Assembly: GCF_003259845.1 (NCBI RefSeq)
Contig: NZ_QLMJ01000026.1
Location: forward strand, 62,001 to 126,000
Source: Actinoplanes lutulentus
Lineage (GTDB): Bacteria > Actinomycetota > Actinomycetes > Mycobacteriales > Micromonosporaceae
DNA: 64,000 nt
Reading direction: 5' to 3'
The notes beneath the pieces are model-generated. The model did no database searches and was not told the DNA's origin. It saw only the letters and a list, made by a program, of their open reading frames with translations. Of the stretch, positions 54,696 through 63,246 are shown piece after piece (position 1 is the stretch's first letter; the number at the start of each line of letters is the position of its first letter). The position numbers and the translations under genes were made by a program.

Positions 54696-55531
54696 CACAC
54701 GCACCAAGCACCAGGCAACGGGAACGGATCGCCTACCGCCGCCGGAAGGCGGTCCGTTCCGTGCTGCTCGCGGCTCTCTCCACGGCCGTGGTCGGCACTC
54801 TGCTCGCCGTCGGGATCACCGGCGCTCCCGGCTGGGACCGGGTCAAGACCTCGTTCTTCGACCCGGACGCGGCCGTGGAGTACCTTCCCGAGATCCTCAC
54901 CGGGCTCTGGCTCAACATCCGGCTGCTCGTGGTCTGCGCCGCGCTGGCGCTCACCCTCGGCCTGGTGGTCGCGGTCCTGCGTACCCTGCGCGGCCCGGTC
55001 TTCTTCCCGGTACGCGCGCTGGCCACCGGATACACGTACTCGTTCCGTGGCCTGCCGCTGATCATCGTGATCTATCTGTACGCGTTCGGCATCCCCGGCC
55101 TGCGTCTGCAGGGCACACCGGACGTCCTGGTCCTCGGCGCGGCCGCGATCATCGTGACGTACGGCGCCTACCTGGCCGAGGTGTTCCGGGCCGGCATCGA
55201 GTCGGTGCATCCCAGCCAGATCGCGGCGGCCCGTTCGCTGGGGCTCAGTTACCGCCAGGCGATGCGCCACGTGGTCCTGCCCCAGGCGGTACGCCGGGTC
55301 GCCCCGCCGCTGCTCAACGACACCGTGGCACTGCAGAAGGACGTCGGCCTGATCTCGCTCGCCGGTCCGATCGACGCGATCCGGGCGGCACAGATCGGTG
55401 TCGCACAGGATGCCAACTTCACCCCGTACATCGTCGCCGGGGTTCTCTTCGTCCTGCTCGCCCTGCCGCTCATCGGGGTCACCGACTGGGTGACGCTGCG
55501 CGCGGCCCGCCGCCAGAACGCGGGGTCCTGA
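54692..55531 (+). CDS. Polar amino-acid ABC transporter permease
   Basis: 279 residues from GTG 54692; the frame is open further upstream only as a shadow of the binding-protein gene. Membrane helices begin at about residue 20. EAA loop EVFRAGIESVHPSQIAAARS and ALGL-type LGLSYRQAMRHVVLPQAVRR. A single permease gene, so it should homodimerise. Confidence 0.94.
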   Translation: MTHAPSTRQRERIAYRRRKAVRSVLLAALSTAVVGTLLAVGITGAPGWDRVKTSFFDPDAAVEYLPEILTGLWLNIRLLVVCAALALTLGLVVAVLRTLRGPVFFPVRALATGYTYSFRGLPLIIVIYLYAFGIPGLRLQGTPDVLVLGAAAIIVTYGAYLAEVFRAGIESVHPSQIAAARSLGLSYRQAMRHVVLPQAVRRVAPPLLNDTVALQKDVGLISLAGPIDAIRAAQIGVAQDANFTPYIVAGVLFVLLALPLIGVTDWVTLRAARRQNAGS

Positions 55532-55532
55532 C

Positions 55533-56273
55533 GTGGTTCTTTCCTGCGTGGATGTCCGGAAGTCGTTCGGCGATCACGTCATCCTCGACGGGCTCACGCT
55601 GGACGTGGCCGAACACGAGGTGGTCGCCCTGATCGGCGCCTCCGGCTCGGGCAAGTCGACGCTGCTGCGCTGCGTGAACCTCCTGGAGGAGATCGACGAC
55701 GGCACGATCACCCTCGACGGCGACGAGATCACCGACCCCCGGGCGAACCCCGACGCGGTACGCCAGAAGATCGGCCTGGTCTTCCAGTCCTACAACCTGT
55801 TCCCGCACATGACGGTGCTGGACAACATCACCCTGGCCCCGGTCCGGGTGCACAAACGCCCCGCGGCCGAGGCGAAGGAACAGGCGATGACCTGGCTCGA
55901 CCGGGTCGGCCTGACGGCGAAGGCCTCGGCATATCCGGACCGGCTCTCCGGCGGGCAGCAGCAGCGCGTGGCGATCGTACGCGCGCTGGTGAACAACCCC
56001 CGGCTCCTGCTGCTCGACGAGGTGACCTCGGCGCTCGACCCGGAGCTGGTCGGCGAGGTGCTCACGATGATCCGTGACCTCAAGGGCGAGGGCATGACGA
56101 TGGTGCTGGCCACCCACGAGATGGGTTTCGCCAAGCAGGTCGCGGACCGGGTGGCGTTCCTCGACGGCGGCAAGGTCCTCGAACAGGGGCCGCCCGCACA
56201 GGTGCTGGGCGACCCCGTCGAGGCACGCACGCGCCAGTTCCTGGCACGCATCATCGAAGCCGGGCGGCTCTGA
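55533..56273 (+). CDS. Polar amino-acid ABC transporter ATP-binding protein
   Basis: 246 residues from a GTG 2 bp after the permease stop. Walker A GASGSGKST, Q-loop VFQSYNLFPHMTV, signature LSGGQQQRVAI, Walker B LLLLDEVTSALD and switch His in ATHEMGF. Closest to GlnQ/HisP-type ATPases. Ends 8 bp from the ribH stop, convergent. Confidence 0.96.
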   Translation: MVLSCVDVRKSFGDHVILDGLTLDVAEHEVVALIGASGSGKSTLLRCVNLLEEIDDGTITLDGDEITDPRANPDAVRQKIGLVFQSYNLFPHMTVLDNITLAPVRVHKRPAAEAKEQAMTWLDRVGLTAKASAYPDRLSGGQQQRVAIVRALVNNPRLLLLDEVTSALDPELVGEVLTMIRDLKGEGMTMVLATHEMGFAKQVADRVAFLDGGKVLEQGPPAQVLGDPVEARTRQFLARIIEAGRL

Positions 56274-56280
56274 CCGGCCG

Positions 56281-56772
56281 TTACCGGTTGAAGATCCCCG
56301 GCTTGCCGATCTCGCGGAGGGTGAGGGCCGCGTCGAGCACGGCCACCGTGGCCTGCCAGCCCTTGTCCTCGATCGAGTCCTCCAGGCCCGCACGGTCGCG
56401 GGCCTGGCCGAGGCTCTGCACGGTGAGCACGCCGTGCGCGACAGGCGTGCCCTCGTCGAGGGCCACCCGGGTCAGACCGCTGGTGACCGCGTCGCAGACG
56501 TACTCGAAGTGCTGGGTCTCGCCCTTGATCACGACGCCGAGAGCGACCACCGCGTCGTACTTGCGGGCCAGCGCCTGAGCCACGACCGGCAGCTCGACCG
56601 AGCCGGCGACCCGGAAGACGCCCACGTCGGTCACCCCGCACGCCTCGGCAGCCGACTTGGCCCGCTCGATCATGTGCTCGACCAGGTCGTTGTGCCAGCG
56701 GGAGCCGACGATGCCGATCGAAAGCCCGGCAGCGTCGACGGGTTCCGTGTGCGGGTCACCAAAGCCAGCCAT
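56281..56772 (-). CDS. ribH: 6,7-dimethyl-8-ribityllumazine synthase
   Basis: 163 residues. Penultimate riboflavin step. SRWHNDLVEHMIERA, FRVAGSVELPVVAQAL, VALGVVIKGETQHFEYV and the catalytic His in GTPVAHGVLTV. Last gene of the rib operon, 48 bp after ribAB. Confidence 0.97.
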   Translation of the reverse strand: MAGFGDPHTEPVDAAGLSIGIVGSRWHNDLVEHMIERAKSAAEACGVTDVGVFRVAGSVELPVVAQALARKYDAVVALGVVIKGETQHFEYVCDAVTSGLTRVALDEGTPVAHGVLTVQSLGQARDRAGLEDSIEDKGWQATVAVLDAALTLREIGKPGIFNR

Positions 56773-56820
56773 GATAAGTCCCCCTTTTTCCGTTCAATCT
56801 TCCCTTACGCGGGAACCAGA

Positions 56821-58029
56821 TCAGCCCAATGCCTCGAACAGATGCCCCATGCGGTCGCGCTTCGTCCGCAGGTAGTGCACGTTCTCCGGGTGCAGCCGGA
56901 CCGGCAGCGACTCACGGCCGGTGACACGCAGACCGTAACCCTCCAGGCCGGCCCGCTTCGCCGGGTTGTTCGTGAGCAGGCGCATCGAACGGATGCCCAG
57001 CTCGGCGAGGATCTGCGCGCCGGTGCCGTAGTCACGCGCGTCGGCCGGCAGCCCGAGCTCCAGGTTCGCGTCGACCGTGTCCAGCCCGCGGTCCTGCAGC
57101 TGGTACGCCTGAAGCTTGTGCAACAGCCCGATCCCCCGGCCCTCGTGGCCGCGCATGTAGAGCACCACGCCGCGCCCGGCCGCCGCGACCCGTTCCAGCG
57201 CCGCGTCCAGCTGCGGGCCGCAGTCGCACCGCTTCGAGCCGAAGACGTCGCCGGTGAGGCACTCGGAGTGCACCCGGACCAGCACGTCCTCGCCGTCGCC
57301 GATCTCGCCGAAGACCAGCGCCACGTGCTCGCCGTTGTCCGCCTCGGTGCGGTAACCGACAGCGGTGAAGTCGCCGTGCTCGGTCGGCAGCTTGGTCTCC
57401 ACGACCCGCTCCACCTGGCGGCCCTGACGCAGGGTCAGGTACGCCACCAGCTCGGCGATGGTGACCACGGTGAGTCCGTGCTCGGCGGCGAACTTCTCCA
57501 GGTCGGGGCGGCGCTGCATGGTGCCGTCGTCGTTCACCATCTCGCAGAGCACGCCCGCGGCCCGCGCCCCGGCCAGCACCGCGAGGTCGACCGACGCCTC
57601 GGTGTGGCCCGGCCGGCGCAGCACGCCACCCGGCTTGGCCCGCAGCGGGACGATGTGACCCGGGCGGGTGAAGTCGTTCGGCTGGGTCTCCGCGGAGGCG
57701 AGCAGCCGGATCGTCCGGGCCCGGTCGGCGGCGGAGATGCCGGTGGTGCCGCCCACCCGCGCGTCCACCGTGATGGCGTACGCCGTCTTGTAGGAGTCCT
57801 GGTTATGCTCCACCATCGGCGGCAGGTCGAGGCGGTCGGCCTCAGCCTCCGGGATCGCCACGCAGACGTAACCCGACGTGTAGCGGACCATGAACGCGAC
57901 CAGCTCCGGCGTGGCGTGTTCCGCCGCGAAGATCAGGTCGCCCTCGTTCTCCCGGTCCTCGTCGTCCACCACGATCACCGGCTTGCCGGCCGCGATGTCC
58001 GCGATCGCTTGCTCGATGCTCTCAAACAT
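56821..58029 (-). CDS. ribAB: Bifunctional DHBP synthase / GTP cyclohydrolase II
   Basis: 402 residues. N-terminal RibB (1-200): VVDDEDRENEGDLIFAAEH, metal and substrate acids. C-terminal RibA: zinc Cys in CLTGDVFGSKRCDCG, EGRGIGLLHKLQAYQLQ and MRLLTNNPAKRAGLEGYG. Makes both riboflavin precursors from GTP and ribulose 5-phosphate. Overlaps ribE by 8 bp. Confidence 0.97.
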   Translation of the reverse strand: MFESIEQAIADIAAGKPVIVVDDEDRENEGDLIFAAEHATPELVAFMVRYTSGYVCVAIPEAEADRLDLPPMVEHNQDSYKTAYAITVDARVGGTTGISAADRARTIRLLASAETQPNDFTRPGHIVPLRAKPGGVLRRPGHTEASVDLAVLAGARAAGVLCEMVNDDGTMQRRPDLEKFAAEHGLTVVTIAELVAYLTLRQGRQVERVVETKLPTEHGDFTAVGYRTEADNGEHVALVFGEIGDGEDVLVRVHSECLTGDVFGSKRCDCGPQLDAALERVAAAGRGVVLYMRGHEGRGIGLLHKLQAYQLQDRGLDTVDANLELGLPADARDYGTGAQILAELGIRSMRLLTNNPAKRAGLEGYGLRVTGRESLPVRLHPENVHYLRTKRDRMGHLFEALG

Positions 58030-58621
58030 TGCGGCTCCCCAGCATCTTCTCGACGTACTTCGCGATCACGTCGACCTCGAGGTTGACCGGATCGCCGATG
58101 GCCTTGCTGCCCAGCACGGTGAGCTTCGAGGTGGCCGGGATCATCCCGACCGCGAAGCTGTCCGCGGTGACCTCCATGACCGTCAGCGAGACGCCGTCGA
58201 CGGTGATCGAGCCTTTGTGAACCACGTACTTCTCCAGCTCGGCAGGCAGCGAGAAACGCACGATCTCCCACTGGTCGGCCGGCTCGCGGGCGATGATCCG
58301 CGCGACGCCGTCCACGTGCCCCTGCACCAGGTGACCGCCGAGGCGGCTGTTCAGCGCGGCGGCCCGCTCCAGGTTGACCTGGCTGCCGACCGCCAGCGCG
58401 CCGAGGGAGCTGCGGCGCAGCGTCTCGCCCATCACGTCGGCCGTGAAGATCCCGCCCTCGTTGTCGATGACGGTGAGACAGACGCCGTTCACCGCGATCG
58501 AGTCGCCGTGCCCCGCGTCGGACGTGACCAGCGGGCCGCGCACGGCGATGACCGCCGAGTCGCCGCCGTCGTCCGTCAGGCGAACAATCTCGCCAAGCTC
58601 TTCGACGATTCCGGTGAACAT
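58022..58621 (-). CDS. ribE: Riboflavin synthase
   Basis: 199 residues. Two lumazine-binding repeats: MFTGIVEELGEIV...SIAVNGVCLTVID and GHLVQGHVDGVARI...SITVDGVSLTVMEV. Last riboflavin step. ATG directly follows the ribD stop with no gap; its AAGGAG site lies inside ribD, in a 27-bp tandem duplication. Confidence 0.97.
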   Translation of the reverse strand: MFTGIVEELGEIVRLTDDGGDSAVIAVRGPLVTSDAGHGDSIAVNGVCLTVIDNEGGIFTADVMGETLRRSSLGALAVGSQVNLERAAALNSRLGGHLVQGHVDGVARIIAREPADQWEIVRFSLPAELEKYVVHKGSITVDGVSLTVMEVTADSFAVGMIPATSKLTVLGSKAIGDPVNLEVDVIAKYVEKMLGSRNV

Positions 58622-59704
58622 TCAGCTCTCCTTCTGCTGCGGCATTGAGAGGCTCTCCTTCTGCCGCAGCAACGCGGTGAAGCGCAGGTCGCCGCCGATC
58701 TGCGTGATCTCGGTGAACTCCAGCTCGACGGCGTCGGCGATGGTGCCGATGCTGGCGTCGATCAGGGCAGCCCGGCCGTCGCCGAGCAGTTTGGGCGCGA
58801 TGTATCCGATGACCCGATCGACCAGTCCGGCGTCCAGAAAAGCGCCGGCCAGCGTCGGGCCGCCTTCCAGCAGCACATTGCGCACGTCTCGCGCGTACAG
58901 CTCGGTGAGCATCCGGCTCAGATCAACCCGGCCCGCAGGGCCGCTTCCGGCCGCGGCCGCGGTGACGATCCAGGTGGGTGCGGCGGCGTCACGCACGCGG
59001 GCGTTTTCCGGGGTACGCCCGGAGGAGTCGACCACCACACGCAGAGGCTGCTTGATCGCCAGGGTGCCGTCGCGCAAGTCACGAACGGTGAGCTGAGGGT
59101 CGTCGGCGACCACGGTGCCGACGCCGGCCACGATCGCGTCGACGGTGCTGCGCAGCACGTGCACGTCGGCCCGGGACTCGGCCGAGGAGATCCACTGGCT
59201 GGTGCCGTCGGCGGCGGCCGAGCGGCCGTCCAGCGTCGCGGCGAACTTCCAGGTCACGTACGGCCGGCCCCGGCGCACCGCGGTCAGCCAGGCGACGTTG
59301 CCGAGCTCGGCCTCCTCGCGGCGGACCCCGGTGGTCACCTCGATGCCGGCCGCCCGCATCGTGGCGGCGCCGCCGGAGGCGACCGGGTTGGGGTCGTCCA
59401 CCGCGATCACCACGCGCCGCACACCGGCCGTGATCAGCGCTTCCGAGCACGGACCGGTACGCCCGGTGTGGTTGCACGGTTCGAGAGAGACGACGCAGGT
59501 CCCGCCCCGGGCCAGCTCGCCGGCCTGCGCGAGGGCGACGATTTCGGCGTGCGGGCCGCCCGCGTACACATGGAAGCCCTCACCGACGACCTCGCCGGAC
59601 GCGGAGAGAAGCAGGCAACCGACGACCGGGTTGGGGCTGGTCGTGCCGAGGCCGCGGGAGGCAAGCGCGATCGCGCGGCGCATCGCCTCGTCCTCGGTCA
59701 CCAT
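58622..59704 (-). CDS. ribD: Bifunctional pyrimidine deaminase / reductase RibD
   Basis: 360 residues from the ATG at 59704 (MVTEDEAMRRAIALASRGLG); further upstream frame lies in the riboswitch leader. N-terminal deaminase with zinc site GPHAEIVAL and SLEPCNHTGRTGPC; C-terminal reductase (YVTWKFAATLDGRSAAADG, LLEGGPTLAGAFLDAGLVD). The last 15 residues repeat QKES because of a 27-bp duplication. First gene of ribD-E-AB-H behind the FMN riboswitch. Confidence 0.96.
   Translation of the reverse strand: MVTEDEAMRRAIALASRGLGTTSPNPVVGCLLLSASGEVVGEGFHVYAGGPHAEIVALAQAGELARGGTCVVSLEPCNHTGRTGPCSEALITAGVRRVVIAVDDPNPVASGGAATMRAAGIEVTTGVRREEAELGNVAWLTAVRRGRPYVTWKFAATLDGRSAAADGTSQWISSAESRADVHVLRSTVDAIVAGVGTVVADDPQLTVRDLRDGTLAIKQPLRVVVDSSGRTPENARVRDAAAPTWIVTAAAAGSGPAGRVDLSRMLTELYARDVRNVLLEGGPTLAGAFLDAGLVDRVIGYIAPKLLGDGRAALIDASIGTIADAVELEFTEITQIGGDLRFTALLRQKESLSMPQQKES
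58625..58664. repeat. 27-bp tandem duplication at the ribD/ribE junction
   Basis: GCTCTCCTTCTGC occurs at 58625-58637 and 58652-58664, 27 bp apart. On the coding strand this duplicates the AGAAGGAGAGC ribosome site of ribE together with a following ATG. Confidence 0.8.
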
Positions 59705-59836
59705 CGGGCATTCCTCTCGCGCGGTACGGACACGCGCGCCGAGGATGATGGGAAACGCCGGGAATCGGACACAAGGGTACGCTTCGCGCACCCCGGTGGA
59801 GTCGCGGCCACGAGGGCACGACTCACCGATTCCGCG

Positions 59837-60005
59837 CGCTGTCTCCCATCCGGACTGTCTGACCAGACTTTCGCCTGATCAACCGTCGGCCCTGGAGTCT
59901 CACCAGGTCAACCGCATGTCGATGGAACGACATCCGGGTCGCGGGCTTACCGAAGCTTTCGCTCCGGATCACCGCCGGTTCGGAATTTCACCGAGTCCCG
60001 CCAGC
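59837..60005 (-). promoter_or_regulatory. FMN riboswitch (RFN element) controlling the rib operon
   Basis: Minus-strand RNA with the conserved RFN blocks: 5' GGTGAAATTCCGAACCGGC (around 59975-59993), AGCCCGCGACCC, a GGTGAGACTCCAGGGCCGAC block, and 3' GTCCGGATGGGAGACAG (59839-59855). Lies about 130 bp before ribD; FMN binding should switch off riboflavin synthesis, probably by blocking translation or transcription. Confidence 0.95.
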
Positions 60006-60131
60006 GCGTGGTGGGTCAAGTCAGAGTCTTGCACGCAATAACGAATTTGCCACCTGGCCAGCGAGCTACCTCACATCACGTGCCCAACGGGAACATTCGG
60101 CGAACCCACCATTCCTACCAATTTGGCAGGA

Positions 60132-60170
60132 GTAGACAACGTCTACGATCTCCTGGTAGACATTGTCTAT
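60132..60170. promoter_or_regulatory. Twin TetR operators overlapping the regulator start codon
   Basis: GTAGAC-AAC-GTCTAC (60132-60146) and GTAGAC-ATT-GTCTAT (60156-60170) are near-identical palindromes 24 bp apart; the second covers the ATG at 60169. Indicates autorepression. Confidence 0.82.
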
Positions 60171-60744
60171 GGAGTCTGACCACGGATTACGGGAGCGACT
60201 GGTGCGAGCCGGCATCGACCTGGTCCGCGCCGAGGGCTCGGCTGCGCTCTCCTTGCGGGAGATCGCCCGCCGCGCCGGCGTCTCGCACGGCGCGCCCCGG
60301 CGACACTTTCCCACCCATCTGCAACTGCTCTCGACGATCGCCCGGGCCGGGTTCGCCGACCTCGCCGCCCGGGTCGCCACCGCCCTCGCCGACGCGCCGG
60401 CCGATCCGCGCGCCAGGGTGGTGCTGCTCGCCGGGGTCTACGCCCGGTTCGCCACCGAGGAGCGCGGCATGTTCGAGCTGATGTTCCGCCACGACCTGCT
60501 GGAGAGCGGCCACCTGGGGCTTCGCGGCACCAGCATGCCACTGTTCGGCCTGCTCGTGGACCTGGTCGCCGAAGCCAAGCCGGCCGACGCGCCGCCGGAG
60601 GTGACCGCCGGGGCGCTCTGGGCCGGGCTGCACGGGGTGGTCCAGTTGTGGAACTGGGGCAGTCTCCCACTCGCCACCGGCCTGCCCGGCCCCGAACCCC
60701 TGCTCGAGGCCGTGATCACCGCGCACATGGGAGGCGTTCGGTGA
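60169..60744 (+). CDS. TetR-family transcriptional regulator
   Basis: 191 residues. HTH in the first 50 (LRERLVRAGIDLVRAEG, LREIARRAGVSHGAPRRHF), then a TetR ligand-binding domain. ATG at 60169 chosen over a TTG two codons upstream. Operators overlap its start, so it represses itself and the coupled acyltransferase. The ligand may be a fatty acid or acyl-CoA given its partner (inference). Confidence 0.92.
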   Translation: MESDHGLRERLVRAGIDLVRAEGSAALSLREIARRAGVSHGAPRRHFPTHLQLLSTIARAGFADLAARVATALADAPADPRARVVLLAGVYARFATEERGMFELMFRHDLLESGHLGLRGTSMPLFGLLVDLVAEAKPADAPPEVTAGALWAGLHGVVQLWNWGSLPLATGLPGPEPLLEAVITAHMGGVR

Positions 60745-61430
60745 CGCGTACCCCCGCTCTTTATGTCCTCACGAACGTGACCGTCGGCAGCACCTTGCGC
60801 CGCGTGTGGCGACCGCAGGTCGCCGGTCTGGAACACATCCCGGCAGGCGGCGCGATCCTCTGCCCGAATCATCAGACCGTCGGTGACCAGCTGTTTCTCG
60901 GGGTCACAGTGCCGCGGCACATCGCGTTCTGGGCGAAGGCCGAATATTTCCGGGCGACCGGGCCGCGGGGCTGGCTCACCCGGCACGCGGTCACCGGCAT
61001 GGGCGCCATCCCGGTGGAGCGCGCCGGCGGGCGGGCCGTGCTCAGCGCGTTCGACGCGGCGGTGCCGATCCTGCGCGCCGGCGGGCTGGTCGCGGTCTTC
61101 CCGGAAGGCACCCGATCCCCCGACGGCCGTCTCTATCGAGGCCGCACCGGCGCGGTCCGCCTCGCCGCACAGGCCGGTGTCCCGATCGTCCCGGTCGGCA
61201 TCCTCGGGACCCGCGAGGCCCGCCCGGCCGACATCCTGCGCCCGAAACGGCGACCGATCTCGATCACCTTCGGACCGGCGCTGGACGTGGCCGGACGTGC
61301 TCAAACCCCGCGCGAGGCCCGTGCGCGCACCGACGAGCTGATGGCGACGATCCAGGCCATGACCGGTCAGGAGTACGTGCCGGCTTACGCGCCTTCCTCG
61401 GCCTCACGGCGGCGGTCGATCGCGACGTAG
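60741..61430 (+). CDS. 1-acyl-sn-glycerol-3-phosphate acyltransferase (PlsC-like)
   Basis: 229 residues, GTG start overlapping the TetR stop by 4 bp. Acyltransferase motif I NHQTVGD (H-x4-D), motif II region GMGAIPVERAGGRA, motif III FPEGTRSPDG and motif IV VPIVPVGILG. Makes phosphatidic acid in phospholipid synthesis, or a related lipid. Overlaps the response-regulator gene by 46 bp at the 3' end, convergent. Confidence 0.93.
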   Translation: MTRTPALYVLTNVTVGSTLRRVWRPQVAGLEHIPAGGAILCPNHQTVGDQLFLGVTVPRHIAFWAKAEYFRATGPRGWLTRHAVTGMGAIPVERAGGRAVLSAFDAAVPILRAGGLVAVFPEGTRSPDGRLYRGRTGAVRLAAQAGVPIVPVGILGTREARPADILRPKRRPISITFGPALDVAGRAQTPREARARTDELMATIQAMTGQEYVPAYAPSSASRRRSIAT

Positions 61431-62389
61431 GAGCCCGGCTGGGATTTCGCGACCTTCTTCATCTCCGAGGCGACCGCGATGACCACCCGGGGATCGGCGA
61501 ACCGGCGGCCCTCCGAGGTCGCCTGCGCCACCCCGATCGACAGCGTGACCAGAGCGGCTTTCTGCTTGTTGCCGCGCCGGTCCGGCACCTCGATGAAACC
61601 CCGCTGGGCGTCGATCGGCTCGTAGAGGCGGTCGGCCACCCGCTCGAAATCGGTGACGGTGCGCTTGGTCAGCGGCAGGACCTGGTCCGGCGTACAGATG
61701 AAGACGAAGTCGTCGCCGCCGATGTGGCCCATGAAGATGGACGGCGGGCCGGTTTTCGCGCTGGCCCGCTGGAGGCTGCGTGCCAGCGCGATGATGAAGT
61801 CATCGCCGCGGTCGAAGCCGTAGACGTCGTTCACGCTCTTGAAGCGGTCGATGTCGATGTAACCCACCGAGTAATCGCCGCCGTTGCGCATCCGCTCGCC
61901 GATCTCCCGGCGGACCCGCGCGTTGCCCGGCAGGCCGGTCAGCGGCGACACCTCACGGGCGTCCTTGTGACGGCGCAGCGTGGTGGAGACCCGCGCGATC
62001 AGCTCGGCCGTGTCGAACGGCTTGACCAGGTAATCGTCGGCGCCGGCGGTGAGGCCGACCACCTTGTCCACGGTCATGCTCTTCGCGGTCAGCATGATCA
62101 CCGGCAGCGCCGAGGTGAGCGGCTCGGCCCGGATCCGGCGGATCAGCTCGACGCCGTCCATCCGGGGCATCATCCAGTCGACCACGGCGAGACCCGGCCG
62201 GTGCGTCTCCATGACCTCGAGCGCTTCCTGACCGTCCTTGGCCCGGACCACCTCGAAGCCGTGCACCTTCAGGTTGAACTCGACGAAGCTGGCGATGTCC
62301 TGGTCGTCGTCGACCACCAGGATCAGGTCGGGACCCTCCTCGGATTCCAGCTCCGGATCGATCTCGGGGCGGGACTCAGCCGCACTCAT
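61385..62389 (-). CDS. Response regulator with a GGDEF-type (GGDDF) output domain
   Basis: 334 residues. Receiver domain (20-140): acidic pocket VVDDDQD, phosphorylation site Asp71 in VVDWMMPRMDG, Lys123 in YLVKPFD. Output GGDEF domain (about 146-330): SPLTGLPGNARVRREI, DIDRFKSVNDVYGFDRGDD, and active-site loop GGDDF (224-228) in place of GGDEF. No RxxD inhibitory site precedes it. May make c-di-GMP with altered activity or be a sensor. No histidine kinase is adjacent. AGGAAGG ribosome site. Confidence 0.93.
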   Translation of the reverse strand: MSAAESRPEIDPELESEEGPDLILVVDDDQDIASFVEFNLKVHGFEVVRAKDGQEALEVMETHRPGLAVVDWMMPRMDGVELIRRIRAEPLTSALPVIMLTAKSMTVDKVVGLTAGADDYLVKPFDTAELIARVSTTLRRHKDAREVSPLTGLPGNARVRREIGERMRNGGDYSVGYIDIDRFKSVNDVYGFDRGDDFIIALARSLQRASAKTGPPSIFMGHIGGDDFVFICTPDQVLPLTKRTVTDFERVADRLYEPIDAQRGFIEVPDRRGNKQKAALVTLSIGVAQATSEGRRFADPRVVIAVASEMKKVAKSQPGSYVAIDRRREAEEGA

Positions 62390-62449
62390 CGCACCTTCCT
62401 GGACAGCGCCGGGGGACAGTGGTTCCGATGATGGTCCCTGAACGGGCCG

Positions 62450-63127
62450 TCACGCCACCCCCATCGCCCGGGCGGCGAGACCACGCAGCTTGCGGATCGC
62501 CTCGGCCGGGTCGGCGGCGCCGTAGACGGCGGTGCCCGCGACGAACGCGTCGGCGCCCGCCTCGGCGGCCTGCTCGATGGTGTCGGCCGCGATGCCGCCG
62601 TCCACCTCGATCCGGATCTCCAGGTTGTTGACCTTGGCGCGGCGGCGCACGTCACGCACCTTGTCCAGCATCTCCGGCATGAACGCCTGGCCGCCGAAAC
62701 CCGCCTTGATCGTCATGATCAGGATGGTGTCGAGGTAGGGCAGCAGCTCCAGGTACGGCTCGACCGGGGTGTCCCGGTCGATCGCCAGGCCCGCCTTGGA
62801 GCCGGCCGCGCGCAGCGTTTTCGCGAGAGCCACCGGGTCGTCGCAGGCCTCGGCGTGGAAGGTGACGTTGTAGGCGCCCGCTTCGGCGTACGCCGGGGCC
62901 CAGCGCTGCGGGTCGGTGATCATCAGGTGCACGTCGAACGGGATCGCCGTGGCTTTACGCAGGCTCTGCACCACGGGAAGGCCGAGCGTCAGGTTCGGCA
63001 CGAAGTGGTTGTCCATGACGTCCACGTGGACCCAGTCCGCGGCCCCTTCGATCGCCCGCACCTCCTCCCCGAGCCGGGAGAAGTCGGAAGCAAGGATGCT
63101 CGGCGCGATGATCGGCGACAGTTCCAC
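62450..63127 (-). CDS. rpe: Ribulose-phosphate 3-epimerase
   Basis: 225 residues from a GTG at 63127, 7 nt after a TACACT -10 box; upstream in-frame sequence is not family-like. TIM barrel with IAPSILASDFSRLGEEV, HVDVMDNHFVPNLTLG, FDVHLMITDP, GFGGQAFMPEML and IEVDGGIAADTI. Interconverts ribulose and xylulose 5-phosphate; ribulose 5-phosphate also feeds RibB nearby. The usual NPGFGGQ is KAGFGGQ here. Confidence 0.96.
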   Translation of the reverse strand: MELSPIIAPSILASDFSRLGEEVRAIEGAADWVHVDVMDNHFVPNLTLGLPVVQSLRKATAIPFDVHLMITDPQRWAPAYAEAGAYNVTFHAEACDDPVALAKTLRAAGSKAGLAIDRDTPVEPYLELLPYLDTILIMTIKAGFGGQAFMPEMLDKVRDVRRRAKVNNLEIRIEVDGGIAADTIEQAAEAGADAFVAGTAVYGAADPAEAIRKLRGLAARAMGVA

Positions 63128-63134
63128 GGCTGAA

Positions 63135-63140
63135 AGTGTA
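63135..63140 (-). promoter_or_regulatory. -10 box (TACACT) of rpe, leaderless
   Basis: Minus-strand TAnnnT ending 7 nt before the GTG at 63127; decides this start. Confidence 0.55.
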
Positions 63141-63246
63141 TGGCCCGGGCGGCCGGGCGCACACTTGCCCGGTTGTATCTCACCTGGCAATGCCCTGGCC
63201 ATGGGGACCATGTGCGCCACCTGTGGTCTATGTATTGTTACCCGCC

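Noticed and set aside
61385..61430. Frameshift at the PlsC / response-regulator ends
   Set aside because: Both proteins keep normal C-termini; it is a simple convergent overlap.
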